64,000 nucleotides of DNA from CAZBQJ01 sp964494085 (GTDB lineage: Bacteria > Patescibacteriota > Gracilibacteria > UBA1369): contig CAZBQJ010000002.1 in assembly GCA_964494085.1 (NCBI GenBank), positions 62,001 through 126,000 on the forward strand, written 5' to 3'. Under the pieces are notes generated by a model. The model did not search any database and was not told where the DNA came from. It was given only the letters and a program-made list of their open reading frames with translations. Below, piece after piece: positions 51,724 to 60,712 of the stretch; the stretch's first letter is position 1; each line of letters begins with the position of its first letter. The translations under genes were made by a program, and so were the position numbers.

Positions 51724-53909
51724 TCCACCAACAGTGGAATAATCAATGGCTGACGGTCGATTTTACTGGTCACATATTGATCGACACTTTCTCTTATATG
51801 CAATTTTGCCTCTTCATCATTGAACCCCGGGTTGTTTTTGGCGAAGTTGTTATAGGCCTCTACGGCACGTCGGCAAATCCCATTAACAATTTCCTGAGAC
51901 TCTTCCATATAGATGAATCCACGGGTATCAACTTTGATGTCACCTTTCAGAACACGAGTCTGTTTATCAACATGCAGGGACAATACGATCACTCCATTTT
52001 CAGCCAGAATCTGTCTATCCATCATCACCTGTGACCCGATATCTCCACCACCCATTCCATCTACCAAAATATAATTGGTTTGGACTTTCTCGCCGGTGGT
52101 TTTCAGCTCACCATTTTTCATTTCCATTACGTCACCGTTTTCTACCATCATTACTTTTTCTGGCGGAAAACCCAATTCATGGACCATCACTTCACCGTGA
52201 GTTTTACGCATGAAGTATTCACCATGCACGGGGATAAAATACTTGGGTTTTACCAAGCTAAACATCAGTTTTAAATCTTCTTGTTGGCCATGTCCCGAAG
52301 CATGTACATCCATAATCTGGTTATTGATCACCTTTGCTCCCAGTCTAGTCAGATTGTTGATCACTCTAATTACCGCTGTCTCATTGCCCGGAATAGGTGA
52401 TGAACTCAGCACAACCGTATCACCTTTTCCAATTTGTACATGAGCGTGTTCATTCAGTGCCATGCGTGAAAGTGCGGCTATCGGTTCACCTTGTGAGCCA
52501 GTGGTGAGGATAATTGTCTTACCTGGCGGATGTTTTTTCGACTTCTTTACATCGGCAATTAATCCTTGTGGATATTTTAGGTAGCCGATCTCTGCAGCCA
52601 TTATGGAATTATCGATCAGACTTCGTCCACTGAGGAAAATTTTCCGTCCATGTTTTTGAGCTGCCTCAATAATTTGTTGAATTCGTCCAATTTGAGATGC
52701 AAATGAAGCTATGATCACACGGCCCTCAGCATCTTTGATAATATTGTCCAAAGTATGGCCAATCTTTTTCTCGGAAACCGTATAACCGGGTTTTGTCGCA
52801 TTGGTCGAATCACTCATCATGGCAGTGATATTCTTGTCACCAAAACCGGCAATTTTTGAAAATTCCGGAGGCAGCTGGTCTCCTGCTGGGCTCAAGTCGA
52901 TTTTAAAGTCACCGGTATGCACTACCGAACCAGCCGGAGTTTCGATAAACAGCCCACAGGAATCAGGGATAGAATGTGTAACTCGGAAAAATGAAACTTT
53001 CATCTTTCCAAAGAACAATTGGTCACTAGTGAAATCAATTGTTTTCAAATTGGCTGTCTGCATCAGTCCATGTTCCTCTAATTGCTTACTGATCAAGCCC
53101 ATCGCCAGTCTGCCGGCATAAATCGGTGGGTTACCCAGTTTATTTAATAAATATGGGATTCCTCCTATATGATCGAGATGACCATGAGTGATGACAATAC
53201 CTTTAATTTTGTGAATTTTATCATGTAGATAATTAATATCCGGAATGACATAATCCACACCCAGCATATCCGCTTCAGGGAATTGAAAACCCAGATCCAC
53301 CAAGAATATTGAGTCTTCGTATTCAAAAATCATGGTGTTTTTACCCACTTCATCCAAGCCTCCTATCGGAATAATCCGCAGAATTCCAGTCGGGTCATAC
53401 TTTACCGGGTTCGGTGTAGCACTGGTAGCCCGGTTTAAAGCACTTTGGAATTTATGGCGTTGATTGAAAACCCCGCCACCAAATCCTTTACTAAAAGGCT
53501 TTTTTGTAAATTTACCACGGTTTTTGCCACCGGCTTGTCCACCTTGGCCGCCTGAGTTCTTTGGCGCGCCGCCATTGTAGTTGTTTCTACCTTTGTTTGG
53601 ACCAGAAAAATTCTGTCCACCCGCAGGCGGCCTTCCTGTTTTCGGTCGATTGCCATGTTTCGGCTGTCCATGCCACTGCCGTTGAGGTTTGACTTGCTCA
53701 CCTTCAAACTGCTTTTGTATGGCATTTTGAACAGGGGGCTTCTGAGCGCTCTGAGCGGCGGCATTAGCCTGTTGATTTTGCCCACCATTTTGTTGAGGTT
53801 GGATAGGCTTCTCCACTTTCTCGGTCTTTCCTATGTTTAAAGTTTGCTTTAACCACTGGTCCAGTATATCGAGTTTCTTGGATTTCTCCTCTTTTCTGAA
53901 ATCGTCCAT
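51720..53909 (-). CDS. rnj: Ribonuclease J with long low-complexity N-terminal extension
   Basis: Metallo-beta-lactamase/beta-CASP nuclease with 5'-3' exo- and endonuclease activity on RNA. The core begins near residue 175 (GILRIIPIGGLDEVGKN) and carries the zinc motif THGHLDHIGG at ~241-250, HTGDFKID, SDSTNATKPG, and beta-CASP elements PVHGEYFM and ASGHGQQEDLK. Before it lie about 170 residues rich in Gln, Asn, Gly, Lys and Arg, a disordered basic tail not present in Bacillus RNase J. The tail could bind RNA or ribosomes. It probably serves general mRNA decay and rRNA processing. Confidence 0.96.
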   Translation of the reverse strand: MDDFRKEEKSKKLDILDQWLKQTLNIGKTEKVEKPIQPQQNGGQNQQANAAAQSAQKPPVQNAIQKQFEGEQVKPQRQWHGQPKHGNRPKTGRPPAGGQNFSGPNKGRNNYNGGAPKNSGGQGGQAGGKNRGKFTKKPFSKGFGGGVFNQRHKFQSALNRATSATPNPVKYDPTGILRIIPIGGLDEVGKNTMIFEYEDSIFLVDLGFQFPEADMLGVDYVIPDINYLHDKIHKIKGIVITHGHLDHIGGIPYLLNKLGNPPIYAGRLAMGLISKQLEEHGLMQTANLKTIDFTSDQLFFGKMKVSFFRVTHSIPDSCGLFIETPAGSVVHTGDFKIDLSPAGDQLPPEFSKIAGFGDKNITAMMSDSTNATKPGYTVSEKKIGHTLDNIIKDAEGRVIIASFASQIGRIQQIIEAAQKHGRKIFLSGRSLIDNSIMAAEIGYLKYPQGLIADVKKSKKHPPGKTIILTTGSQGEPIAALSRMALNEHAHVQIGKGDTVVLSSSPIPGNETAVIRVINNLTRLGAKVINNQIMDVHASGHGQQEDLKLMFSLVKPKYFIPVHGEYFMRKTHGEVMVHELGFPPEKVMMVENGDVMEMKNGELKTTGEKVQTNYILVDGMGGGDIGSQVMMDRQILAENGVIVLSLHVDKQTRVLKGDIKVDTRGFIYMEESQEIVNGICRRAVEAYNNFAKNNPGFNDEEAKLHIRESVDQYVTSKIDRQPLIIPLLVD

Positions 53910-54066
53910 TATCTTTTTTTACTAATTACTTTTGTTATTGTGTTTTATTTTGAAGGTTATTACTTCAATTATAACACTGATTTAAGATTGCTATTTTACA
54001 TGATATTTACATTTTTGCAAATAGTTATATAACTCTGTGAGCAAAACCTTTGAAAAATACCCCTGA

Positions 54067-55569
54067 TTACAACTCCGGATAAAGTTTGAATCTCGCTAAA
54101 AGCGCCTCAGCTTCTGTTTTGATCGCTTGCTGAACAGCGGGATCCAATTCAAATTTACTTAGGCTGGGTTTACCATTTTTATCCAGCACAGACTTTGTCG
54201 AGGACAAAGCCTTTTTAATCATAACAGCGATTTGCTGCATCTCCGCCACTCCCATTCCTAGAGTTGTAGTTGCAGCAGTTCCTAGACGCAAACCACTGGT
54301 ATACCAAACTCCATTCGGGTCAAAAGGTATAGAATTCCTGTTCATGGTCAGCCCACATTCACGTAGAGCTGCTTCTGCCTGGCGGCCGGTCAGTCCAAAA
54401 CTTTCAGCAACATTGATTTGTAATAAATGATTATCGGTTCCACCGGTCAATACTTTCATTCCTTGAGCTAGACATTCATTAGCCAAAGCTTGGCAGTTTT
54501 CCACTATTTTATGAGCGTAAATTTTGAATTCCGGTCGTAATGCCTCGCGAAAGGCTACGCCTTTCGCGGCTAATACATGAGGCAACGGTCCTCCCAGTAC
54601 AGCCGGGCAGCCCTTATCGACAAATTCAGCCAGCCACTTTTTGCAGAGAATAATTCCCCCACGCGGGCCCCGCAAAGTTTTATGCGTAGTTGATGTGACA
54701 ATATCGGCGTAAGGAACCGGATTAAATTCACCTTCGAAAACGCCGCCCGCCACCAGTCCGGCAAAATGCGCCATATCCACCATCAAAACAGCACCAACTT
54801 CGTCGGCGATCGCCCTCATTTTGGCAAAATCAATTTTGCGCGGATAAGCGGAATAGCCCGCCAGCAAAATCAGCGGTTTTACTTCTCGTGCCATCGTGGC
54901 AATTTGATCATAGTCCAGTAAACCGGTTTCTTTGGAAACTGAATATTGATGCGCTTCAAATAAAGTTGCTGAAATATTCATCCGGTAACCATGTGTTAAG
55001 TGTCCTCCAGAACCAATATCCAGCGCCATCATCTTTTGGCTCAAAACTTCCCGACGCAATTTATTCCAGTCTTCCGGTGTTAATCCACGCACATCTTTGA
55101 TCGGTTCTTTTCCGTTACCAGTCAGAACTTCATTCATTTTTTCCAGAAAATCTTTCTGGACACGCGCCATCAAAATCGCCAAAAAGGCCACCATATTAGC
55201 GTCCGCACCGGAATGAGGCTGAACATAAGCATGGTCAGCTCCAAACAATTGGCAAGCCAAATCCGCCGCTTCAGATTCTATCTTATCAACATTTTCACAA
55301 CCTGCATAAAAGCGGGCGGATGGAACCCCCTCAGCATATTTGTCAGTGAGCAAATTCCCCATCGCCTGCTGCACCGCCAGCGAGCAGTAGTTTTCTGAGG
55401 CAATTAATTTTAGATTAGCACGTTGGTCAGCCAACTCCTTTAAAATCGAATCAGCAACCGATGGGCTTACTGTAGCCACATTATCGAGTGACGCATAAAA
55501 GGCGATTCCAGCTTTGGAGGCAGTCTCGAGGCTTTTACCCTGCAGATATTTTTCTAAAAAGTTAGACAT
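54067..55569 (-). CDS. glyA: Serine hydroxymethyltransferase, long form
   Basis: PLP enzyme interconverting serine and glycine with tetrahydrofolate. Marks: LKLIASENYCSLAVQQAMGN, YAEGVPSARFYAGCENVD, HSGADANMVAFLA, GGHLTHGYRMN, VDMAHFAGLVAGG, and the PLP-Lys motif STTHKTLRGPRGG. It is 500 residues, against ~420 in most bacteria; the extra ~80 residues include an N-terminal extension and an insertion around FLEKMNEVLTGNGKEPIKDV, as in chlamydial-type GlyA. All catalytic residues I can see are present. ATG start, single gene. Confidence 0.96.
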   Translation of the reverse strand: MSNFLEKYLQGKSLETASKAGIAFYASLDNVATVSPSVADSILKELADQRANLKLIASENYCSLAVQQAMGNLLTDKYAEGVPSARFYAGCENVDKIESEAADLACQLFGADHAYVQPHSGADANMVAFLAILMARVQKDFLEKMNEVLTGNGKEPIKDVRGLTPEDWNKLRREVLSQKMMALDIGSGGHLTHGYRMNISATLFEAHQYSVSKETGLLDYDQIATMAREVKPLILLAGYSAYPRKIDFAKMRAIADEVGAVLMVDMAHFAGLVAGGVFEGEFNPVPYADIVTSTTHKTLRGPRGGIILCKKWLAEFVDKGCPAVLGGPLPHVLAAKGVAFREALRPEFKIYAHKIVENCQALANECLAQGMKVLTGGTDNHLLQINVAESFGLTGRQAEAALRECGLTMNRNSIPFDPNGVWYTSGLRLGTAATTTLGMGVAEMQQIAVMIKKALSSTKSVLDKNGKPSLSKFELDPAVQQAIKTEAEALLARFKLYPEL

Positions 55570-55699
55570 GATTTATTTGAGTTAAGTAGAAATAAAAACT
55601 GGATTTTAAGCTCAATTAAATCATTAGTCAGGAAGATTAGAAGAATAGTGTTCAATTCAACATGCCCAAATTAGCATAAATATTTTTATCCAGGCAAAC

Positions 55700-55729
55700 A
55701 AAAACCACCGCGTGAAGCGGTGGTTTTTT
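55700..55729 (-). terminator. Rho-independent terminator
   Basis: ACCACCGC pairs with GCGGTGGT around a 5-nt loop, with A and T runs on both sides. It is 29 bases beyond the minus-strand gene at 55758 and can stop that transcript. Confidence 0.9.
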
Positions 55730-55757
55730 CCTACAAAAGTATTCGTTTTAATTCATT

Positions 55758-56717
55758 TTAGAGATAGATCCAGAAGTCTCCCGGTTCAGAATCCAAACTC
55801 GGCATCAATTGTCCGGTAGCTTTGGATGTCACGAGCATTTTTACTTTCCAAAATATATGTAGAGGAGGATTGTTTGGATCTCCTACCATGGTTCCGAGTA
55901 AAGTATCTTTGACAGTTTCCCATTCTGGAGAGGTCAATACCCGATGGTCAATGAAAGTGCCCTTGGGTTGACCAACATTAGTATCTATACATTTTTCCAA
56001 TCCATTGGCCATCAGACAAACTTGATAGTCGACATAATAGTTGATATTACTGGCTACGCCCGTCCATTGGAATTCATTGGTTTCCATTCCAAATTTATTG
56101 GTTGTAAAAGCGTTCGAAGCGGTGTTTGAGCCGGGAGCAATTATTTCAGGAGCCGTCTTTGGTGGTTGGAGCTGTGAGCTGGTATCATAACTGAAATATC
56201 TGTAGTCGCTCCAGAGTCCTGTTCCATTGGCTGTCACCCCTTGTACTCTTACCCGGTAATGATAGTCTCCGCTCAATTCCGGAGTGGAAAAACTCAAACC
56301 TTCACTGGTATAGACTGTCGGGTCAGACCACTGAACAGTTTTACTTGTGCAATAATCACAAGTTATCTCTACATTATATGATGGTGATAGGAATGAATCA
56401 GTCCAGGCTATACTGGTAGTTCTAGGGAAGTCTGTCAAAACCTGACCATCGGTCGGTGTGGTAATCTGCGGTTTAATGGCAGCCAGCTCATTTGGTATTA
56501 GGGTTGGAGTAGAGCTATTATCTACAATTGTCTTTTGATCCTCTGCGACTCCACGTAGATCACCCGTATAAAAATCTGCCGGTAAATAATAAATCCCCAC
56601 AGCAACTGCGCCTAAAATAGCCACCCCTAAAAGCGGGAATAGCTGCTTTTTCACCATTGAATGATCACTTTTAATTTTTGCTTTTACCTTGGTTTTGGTT
56701 TTTTTCATTTTCTTCAT
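55758..56717 (-). CDS. Membrane-anchored FN3-like surface protein
   Basis: A very basic N-terminus (MKKMKKTKTKVKAKIKSD) precedes a membrane helix LFPLLGVAILGAVAVGIYYL, giving a type II topology with the C-terminal part outside. A short linker leads to beta-rich domains resembling fibronectin type III: PTDGQVLTDFPRTTSIAWTD to YHYRVRVQGVTANGTGLWSD, and a second starting at APEIIAPGSNTASN. Cysteine pairs (CDYC, CLMANGLEKC) suggest disulfides. No enzyme motif; adhesion or scaffolding is likely. Terminator downstream at 55700-55729. Confidence 0.75.
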   Translation of the reverse strand: MKKMKKTKTKVKAKIKSDHSMVKKQLFPLLGVAILGAVAVGIYYLPADFYTGDLRGVAEDQKTIVDNSSTPTLIPNELAAIKPQITTPTDGQVLTDFPRTTSIAWTDSFLSPSYNVEITCDYCTSKTVQWSDPTVYTSEGLSFSTPELSGDYHYRVRVQGVTANGTGLWSDYRYFSYDTSSQLQPPKTAPEIIAPGSNTASNAFTTNKFGMETNEFQWTGVASNINYYVDYQVCLMANGLEKCIDTNVGQPKGTFIDHRVLTSPEWETVKDTLLGTMVGDPNNPPLHIFWKVKMLVTSKATGQLMPSLDSEPGDFWIYL

Positions 56718-56881
56718 AGTTTTATAGATGGATTAAGGTTTAGTAAGAATGATCTGTTTATTATAAAACAATATCGGTATATCGTCAAGGTAATGGTTAA
56801 CATATTTATAATAGATAACATGTTCAAATGAGTAACGGATTTTTTTTTAACCAATGACAGAACTGAATTTAGACATGTTGA

Positions 56882-56909
56882 AAGGCGGGGTCGCATGCGA
56901 CCCCGCCTT
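56882..56909 (-). terminator. Rho-independent terminator after the Nudix gene
   Basis: AAGGCGGGGTCGCA pairs perfectly with TGCGACCCCGCCTT (a 28-bp palindrome). On the minus strand it follows the Nudix gene by 60 bases with a short U run. Confidence 0.75.
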
Positions 56910-56969
56910 ATTTCCATGAATACTGATCCACCTTCCAGTAGAAGCAGTTTTACCTAGTTGAATGCCATG

Positions 56970-57704
56970 TTACCCGAGTCTCCCATTTTTCAACGCCCGT
57001 ACAAAGCGGTGGAGCGCCGACAGTGTAAAAGCATCGTAGAGGTCGCCACACTCTTCCAGCTCATCGATTTCGTCGAGGTTGTAGTACTTCGCCTTAACGA
57101 TATCGGCTTCCAACTTGTCCTTGGGGAGCGGCGCCCGCGCAGTGTCTACCAGACCAAAGCTGACTTTGGTCATGTGTGGGCAGAAAGTAGTGTTGTCCAC
57201 CAGCCATCCCCCATCGAACTCGCGAATCACCGTGCCTTGCATTTCCTCGACCGCTTCACGGACGGTCGTCTGCGAGCCGGTCTCACCCTTCTTGCCGAAT
57301 CCCCTGGGGGCTTCCCAGGAGATTCGGCCAAGTAGCGAGTAGTCGAAGCGCGGAGGTTTCTCATCAAAGGCCTTATTCCAAGCCTCCGGATCACGCGTCG
57401 TCGGACGTGGAACCGGCAGCAGTCCCACCCGTCCTTTGTTATCGAAGGGCAGGAAGACACCACCACTACGCTCGAAGCGCATATAGTGGTCGTACATCGG
57501 CGTCTTGCCATCGGGCATCATCCTGATCGCATGGACCAGGTAGACCCCGAGGGCAGGATTACCCAGCAAATAGCGCTGCGGGTAGCCACTTTGCCAGCCG
57601 GGCTTTTTCGCCTTGCTGGGGTCTGCAACGACCGCCGGATGTGTGTTATGACCTTCGTAGAGGTGGATTTCGAACGGTGCAACTTTGTAAGGGTTCTCAC
57701 TCAT
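56970..57704 (-). CDS. Nudix hydrolase, GC-rich and probably acquired
   Basis: The Nudix box is visible as RGFGKKGETGSQTTVREAVEE, shown here in pieces: GFGKKGE then REAVEEMQG, with the Glu residues that bind the metal. It is preceded by a strand and an acidic-Pro loop (SWEAPRG). The 244-residue length allows an extra N-terminal domain (LYEGHNTHPAVVADP). Substrate unknown. Third codon positions are GC-rich, unlike neighbours, and a good Shine-Dalgarno sequence (AGGAAGG, 9 bases before the ATG) is present. A terminator follows downstream. Confidence 0.78.
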   Translation of the reverse strand: MSENPYKVAPFEIHLYEGHNTHPAVVADPSKAKKPGWQSGYPQRYLLGNPALGVYLVHAIRMMPDGKTPMYDHYMRFERSGGVFLPFDNKGRVGLLPVPRPTTRDPEAWNKAFDEKPPRFDYSLLGRISWEAPRGFGKKGETGSQTTVREAVEEMQGTVIREFDGGWLVDNTTFCPHMTKVSFGLVDTARAPLPKDKLEADIVKAKYYNLDEIDELEECGDLYDAFTLSALHRFVRALKNGRLG

Positions 57705-57800
57705 GGGAACCGACCTTCCTGGACAGCGGAGATCGGTGGATTCGGTAGTCTACTCCACTGCACTTTCCGCCGAAGCGAACTGCGCAGTTTTTCGACCGCT

Positions 57801-57816
57801 CAAGAATAAATTCTTG
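57801..57816. promoter_or_regulatory. 16-bp perfect palindrome upstream of the Nudix gene
   Basis: CAAGAATAAATTCTTG lies ~100 bases upstream of the Nudix gene and about 12 bases from a second palindrome, AACTGCGCAGTT (57778-57789). Either could be an operator. Neither is attached to a known regulator here. Confidence 0.4.
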
Positions 57817-57880
57817 CATACCGGCCTCCCTGGCGGGATTTAGACGCAAAATTGCCTCTAACCACAGAACGAGTTTGACA

Positions 57881-57976
57881 GTCGTTTCCGGGAGATTAAT
57901 TAAAACTCTTTGATCAGTTCAAAAACTTTCCTCAATCTGTTTAATTAATCTTTTTAATTAATCTTCCGGAAACGAC
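57881..57976. repeat. Long imperfect inverted repeat in a 494-bp intergenic region
   Basis: Two 25-base arms (57881-57905 and 57952-57976, reading GTCGTTTCCGG then AGATTAATTAAAA with one mismatch) flank a 46-base spacer that repeats the ATTAAT theme. The whole gap 57705-58198 contains no convincing gene: palindromes at 57778-57816, this repeat, and the branched hairpin at 58071-58112. It may be a mobile-element end, a recombination site or an origin-like element. Confidence 0.7.
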
Positions 57977-58070
57977 CTATATTACTCAGGGTTTTTAAAG
58001 AACATGAGTAAAGATGATAAATCTTTCTCAGGATATGTCAACAACTGTTTAATTGTTTAAAATAAGTTAA

Positions 58071-58112
58071 AAGGCGGCCTATTTCCTGGATCTTTCCAGG
58101 TCTAGTACCGCC
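58071..58112 (-). terminator. Branched terminator after the gene at 58199
   Basis: On the minus strand GGCGG pairs with CCGCC, enclosing an inner CCTGG/CCAGG hairpin, and is followed by TTTT. It lies ~86 bases past the stop. Confidence 0.6.
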
Positions 58113-58198
58113 CGACATCCTTACGGACATCTATTTTTGGTGTTTATCCCAATGATTACTCATCACTGAGACCAGCACACAACTTGATTGTCACGTTG

Positions 58199-58867
58199 TC
58201 ATCCAAATTTCTCGGTCAGTTCCTCTCGGTGCATCAATGCCCACCAGGCCAAGTCTCGTGTTCCGGAGTCGCAAATCCGGTTGTCCGACAGCAGCTCATA
58301 AAGCTCCTCTTCATCCAACCAGACACAGTTCTGAAATTGCTCTTCCCGGTCGTAGACTATTTGGCTATTTATCATACCAGTCAAACGATTGGCATTCAGC
58401 CGCACTTTCGCTTCATGAGCAACCTGTTGCGGCAAAATCCGTGGTAGTTGTTTGGGGTCACTGCTACTTCGTCGTGGTGCGGTGATTATCGAAGCTCCAT
58501 AAGCTCCGACCATCTTTCGGCATTCCAGACCAAACATTAGCCGGCCGTCAACCATCCGCAGCGGCAGCATCATCTCACCGACGACTTTGTTACACTCCCC
58601 GATATTAAAGTTCGAGGCCTCCTCCAGGACAATAGCCTGTGTGAACAGTGGATCATTTCCAATTAGCACATTTTCCAGTGCCACGCGAAACCATCCGCCC
58701 CTGGAATTGCGGACATATGAGCCGGTAATTTCCCAGACTCGCTCCTTTTTATTGACCTTATGATGGCGAAATCGCCACTCTGATCCGGCTGTTTTTACCA
58801 GCTGCTCCACCTTCAGGGCCAGAGCAGCGAGCTTTACCGGATCTTCCATGCGTCTTAGCTCTGCCAT
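58199..58867 (-). CDS. Putative degenerate Nudix-type protein, GC-rich
   Basis: The 222-residue protein has no clear family. The C-terminal part, VWLDEEELYELLSDNRICDS and TRDLAWWALM, resembles the tail of Nudix hydrolases (a DEEEL-type segment before a short helix), and APRRSSSDPKQLPRILPQQV followed by HEAKVRL sits where a Nudix box would be, with most metal-binding Glu lost. So a catalytically dead or altered Nudix relative is one possibility. The GC content is high, and a strong Shine-Dalgarno (AAGGAGG, 6 bases from ATG) is present, as in the Nudix gene downstream. The two probably arrived together. Confidence 0.55.
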   Translation of the reverse strand: MAELRRMEDPVKLAALALKVEQLVKTAGSEWRFRHHKVNKKERVWEITGSYVRNSRGGWFRVALENVLIGNDPLFTQAIVLEEASNFNIGECNKVVGEMMLPLRMVDGRLMFGLECRKMVGAYGASIITAPRRSSSDPKQLPRILPQQVAHEAKVRLNANRLTGMINSQIVYDREEQFQNCVWLDEEELYELLSDNRICDSGTRDLAWWALMHREELTEKFG

Positions 58868-58979
58868 TTCCGACCTCCTTCAGGGCTTTTCAGCCAGTGA
58901 TTTGTTCAATTCTTCTGACAACATGTCAAAGTTCAAGTTCGTATTAAACCATATTCTAACCTTACAGTCAACTAGTCTC

Positions 58980-60590
58980 TTATAAATCTTCACTGTCTTT
59001 TCTCTCGATATCCGCCACCTGTGGGTCGAGCGGTAATTTCTTTTTCATTACCATTTTAATCATCTCTTTGGTCAGGGCCCCCGTGAGCAACAACATGCCC
59101 AGATAGACCAGTGCAGCCAGTGGGATCAATAATAAAAAGTTTTTATTACCCAAGTGCCAGAGATTGTAAGTCGGAGCTTTACACAGCCAAACTACCGTAC
59201 CCATTACTGCAGTACTAAACAAAATCCTCCACAAATTATTCAATTTAATTTTGAAATCCACATAGCGGCGCGCCAGCAGAAAACTTGCCACCAGTATATA
59301 AATTTCAGTTAAGACGTTGGCAACTGCCGCGCCGCGAACATCCCACTGTGGTATCCACCACCAAGTCAGAATAACAGTCATGATCGCCCCAATCATATTA
59401 CGCACCAAGAGCTTTTCCTGATGGTCCGACGCCACCAGAATGTATCCAAATAATCCATTTAAAAAACTAAACAACAAAGCCAAAATCAAAATCTGCAAAA
59501 CTACATCCGACCCGACATATCCGGTAGCCGCATTAGTCAGAAATTCCGGTGTCGCGATGAAATTAATAAATTGATAGGCCAGCAAAGCTGTACCAGTAAC
59601 AATTGGCAAAGCGCTCATCATCAGAAAATCAAATGATGTTTGAATTATCGTTTTGTGAGAGCCGTCTTTTGCATGCAACGCCTTGGTCAAAAAAGGCAAG
59701 ATGGCATTCATGAAATAAAGTGGAATTATTCCGGCCGCCTCCAACATTGTCGATGGTGCCGAATAAGTCGCTACATAAGTCGCTCCTTTCATGTTCAGTA
59801 AGAGTACCGATCCAATCCGAAAACAGACTTGATTCAAAACCAGCGCCAAGCCATAAGGCAAAGCTTTCCATAAAACTTCTTTCCAAAACCACCAATCCAG
59901 TCGATAGCGGATTTTAGTTAATTTTCCGGCAAAATATGCAGTGACCAAAAACATCGCTATATTACCAGCCAAACCAGTTATCACTATCTGAATAAATGAA
60001 CTGTCCGAAACCACGCAAGCCCCTTGGCCGGCAAATAGTCGCACAAATTCAGGGGGGCAATTGTGCGGACCGATCAGATATATTACCGACGCCATACTGG
60101 CCATAGCTATCAATTTACCAATCGTTGAACCCAGAGAGTTCTTTTCCATCTGCAAATGCACTTGCAATGTTGTCGAAACCGTTCCCGTCAATATAGCGAA
60201 TAATGACCCTACAGAAGCAATCGCAACAGCATATGGAGCGATCGTTCCTTTAAAGTCATCGATTAGAAAGGCGCATCCAAAAGCGGCAATCGAGATTAAT
60301 ACAATCACTATTGTCCGGGCTGTCATCATATTCCCCATCACCATTTCTTCTTTATCAGGGTGTTTACTCATTTCCCGGACACCCACGGTATAGAGACCCA
60401 TATCCGCCACTATGGCAAATAGTGCCAGATATTCATAAATTGATTTATAAATTCCATAACCCTGCTTACCCATATAGGTCGTGAGCATTTTTAGGATCGC
60501 TATCGAAAAAAATCCAATCACAACCTTCGCAACCACTTGCGAAACGGTATTCAATAAAATTTTGCGAGCCACTTGCGGAGGATGGGACAT
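58980..60590 (-). CDS. Polysaccharide flippase (MOP/PST family)
   Basis: A ~536-residue integral membrane protein with about 12-14 hydrophobic helices. The N-terminal segment KILLNTVSQVVAKVVIGFFS and the repeated pattern of GYGIYKSIYEYLALFAIVAD are typical of the Wzx/RfbX flippases that move lipid-linked oligosaccharides across the membrane. The C-terminus is charged and cytoplasmic. ATG 60590 is preferred over a GTG eight codons upstream. No glycosyltransferase operon flanks it, but the GT4 gene and the polyprenyl synthase elsewhere in the window fit the same pathway. Confidence 0.88.
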   Translation of the reverse strand: MSHPPQVARKILLNTVSQVVAKVVIGFFSIAILKMLTTYMGKQGYGIYKSIYEYLALFAIVADMGLYTVGVREMSKHPDKEEMVMGNMMTARTIVIVLISIAAFGCAFLIDDFKGTIAPYAVAIASVGSLFAILTGTVSTTLQVHLQMEKNSLGSTIGKLIAMASMASVIYLIGPHNCPPEFVRLFAGQGACVVSDSSFIQIVITGLAGNIAMFLVTAYFAGKLTKIRYRLDWWFWKEVLWKALPYGLALVLNQVCFRIGSVLLLNMKGATYVATYSAPSTMLEAAGIIPLYFMNAILPFLTKALHAKDGSHKTIIQTSFDFLMMSALPIVTGTALLAYQFINFIATPEFLTNAATGYVGSDVVLQILILALLFSFLNGLFGYILVASDHQEKLLVRNMIGAIMTVILTWWWIPQWDVRGAAVANVLTEIYILVASFLLARRYVDFKIKLNNLWRILFSTAVMGTVVWLCKAPTYNLWHLGNKNFLLLIPLAALVYLGMLLLTGALTKEMIKMVMKKKLPLDPQVADIERKDSEDL

Positions 60591-60652
60591 TTTTCTGCTG
60601 GAAAATTCGCCCACATCTTAGCATCAACTTTGTTTCCCCCTTTTAACCCGTG

Positions 60653-60681
60653 TTGACTAATTCGACAAAATATTCTATAAA
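60653..60681 (+). promoter_or_regulatory. Sigma-70-type promoter
   Basis: TTGACT, 17-base spacer and TATAAA, ending 32 bases before the ATG at 60713, in the divergent gap to the flippase gene. Confidence 0.68.
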
Positions 60682-60712
60682 CCAGATCCAGCATAAATTC
60701 ATCTTTTCTCTC

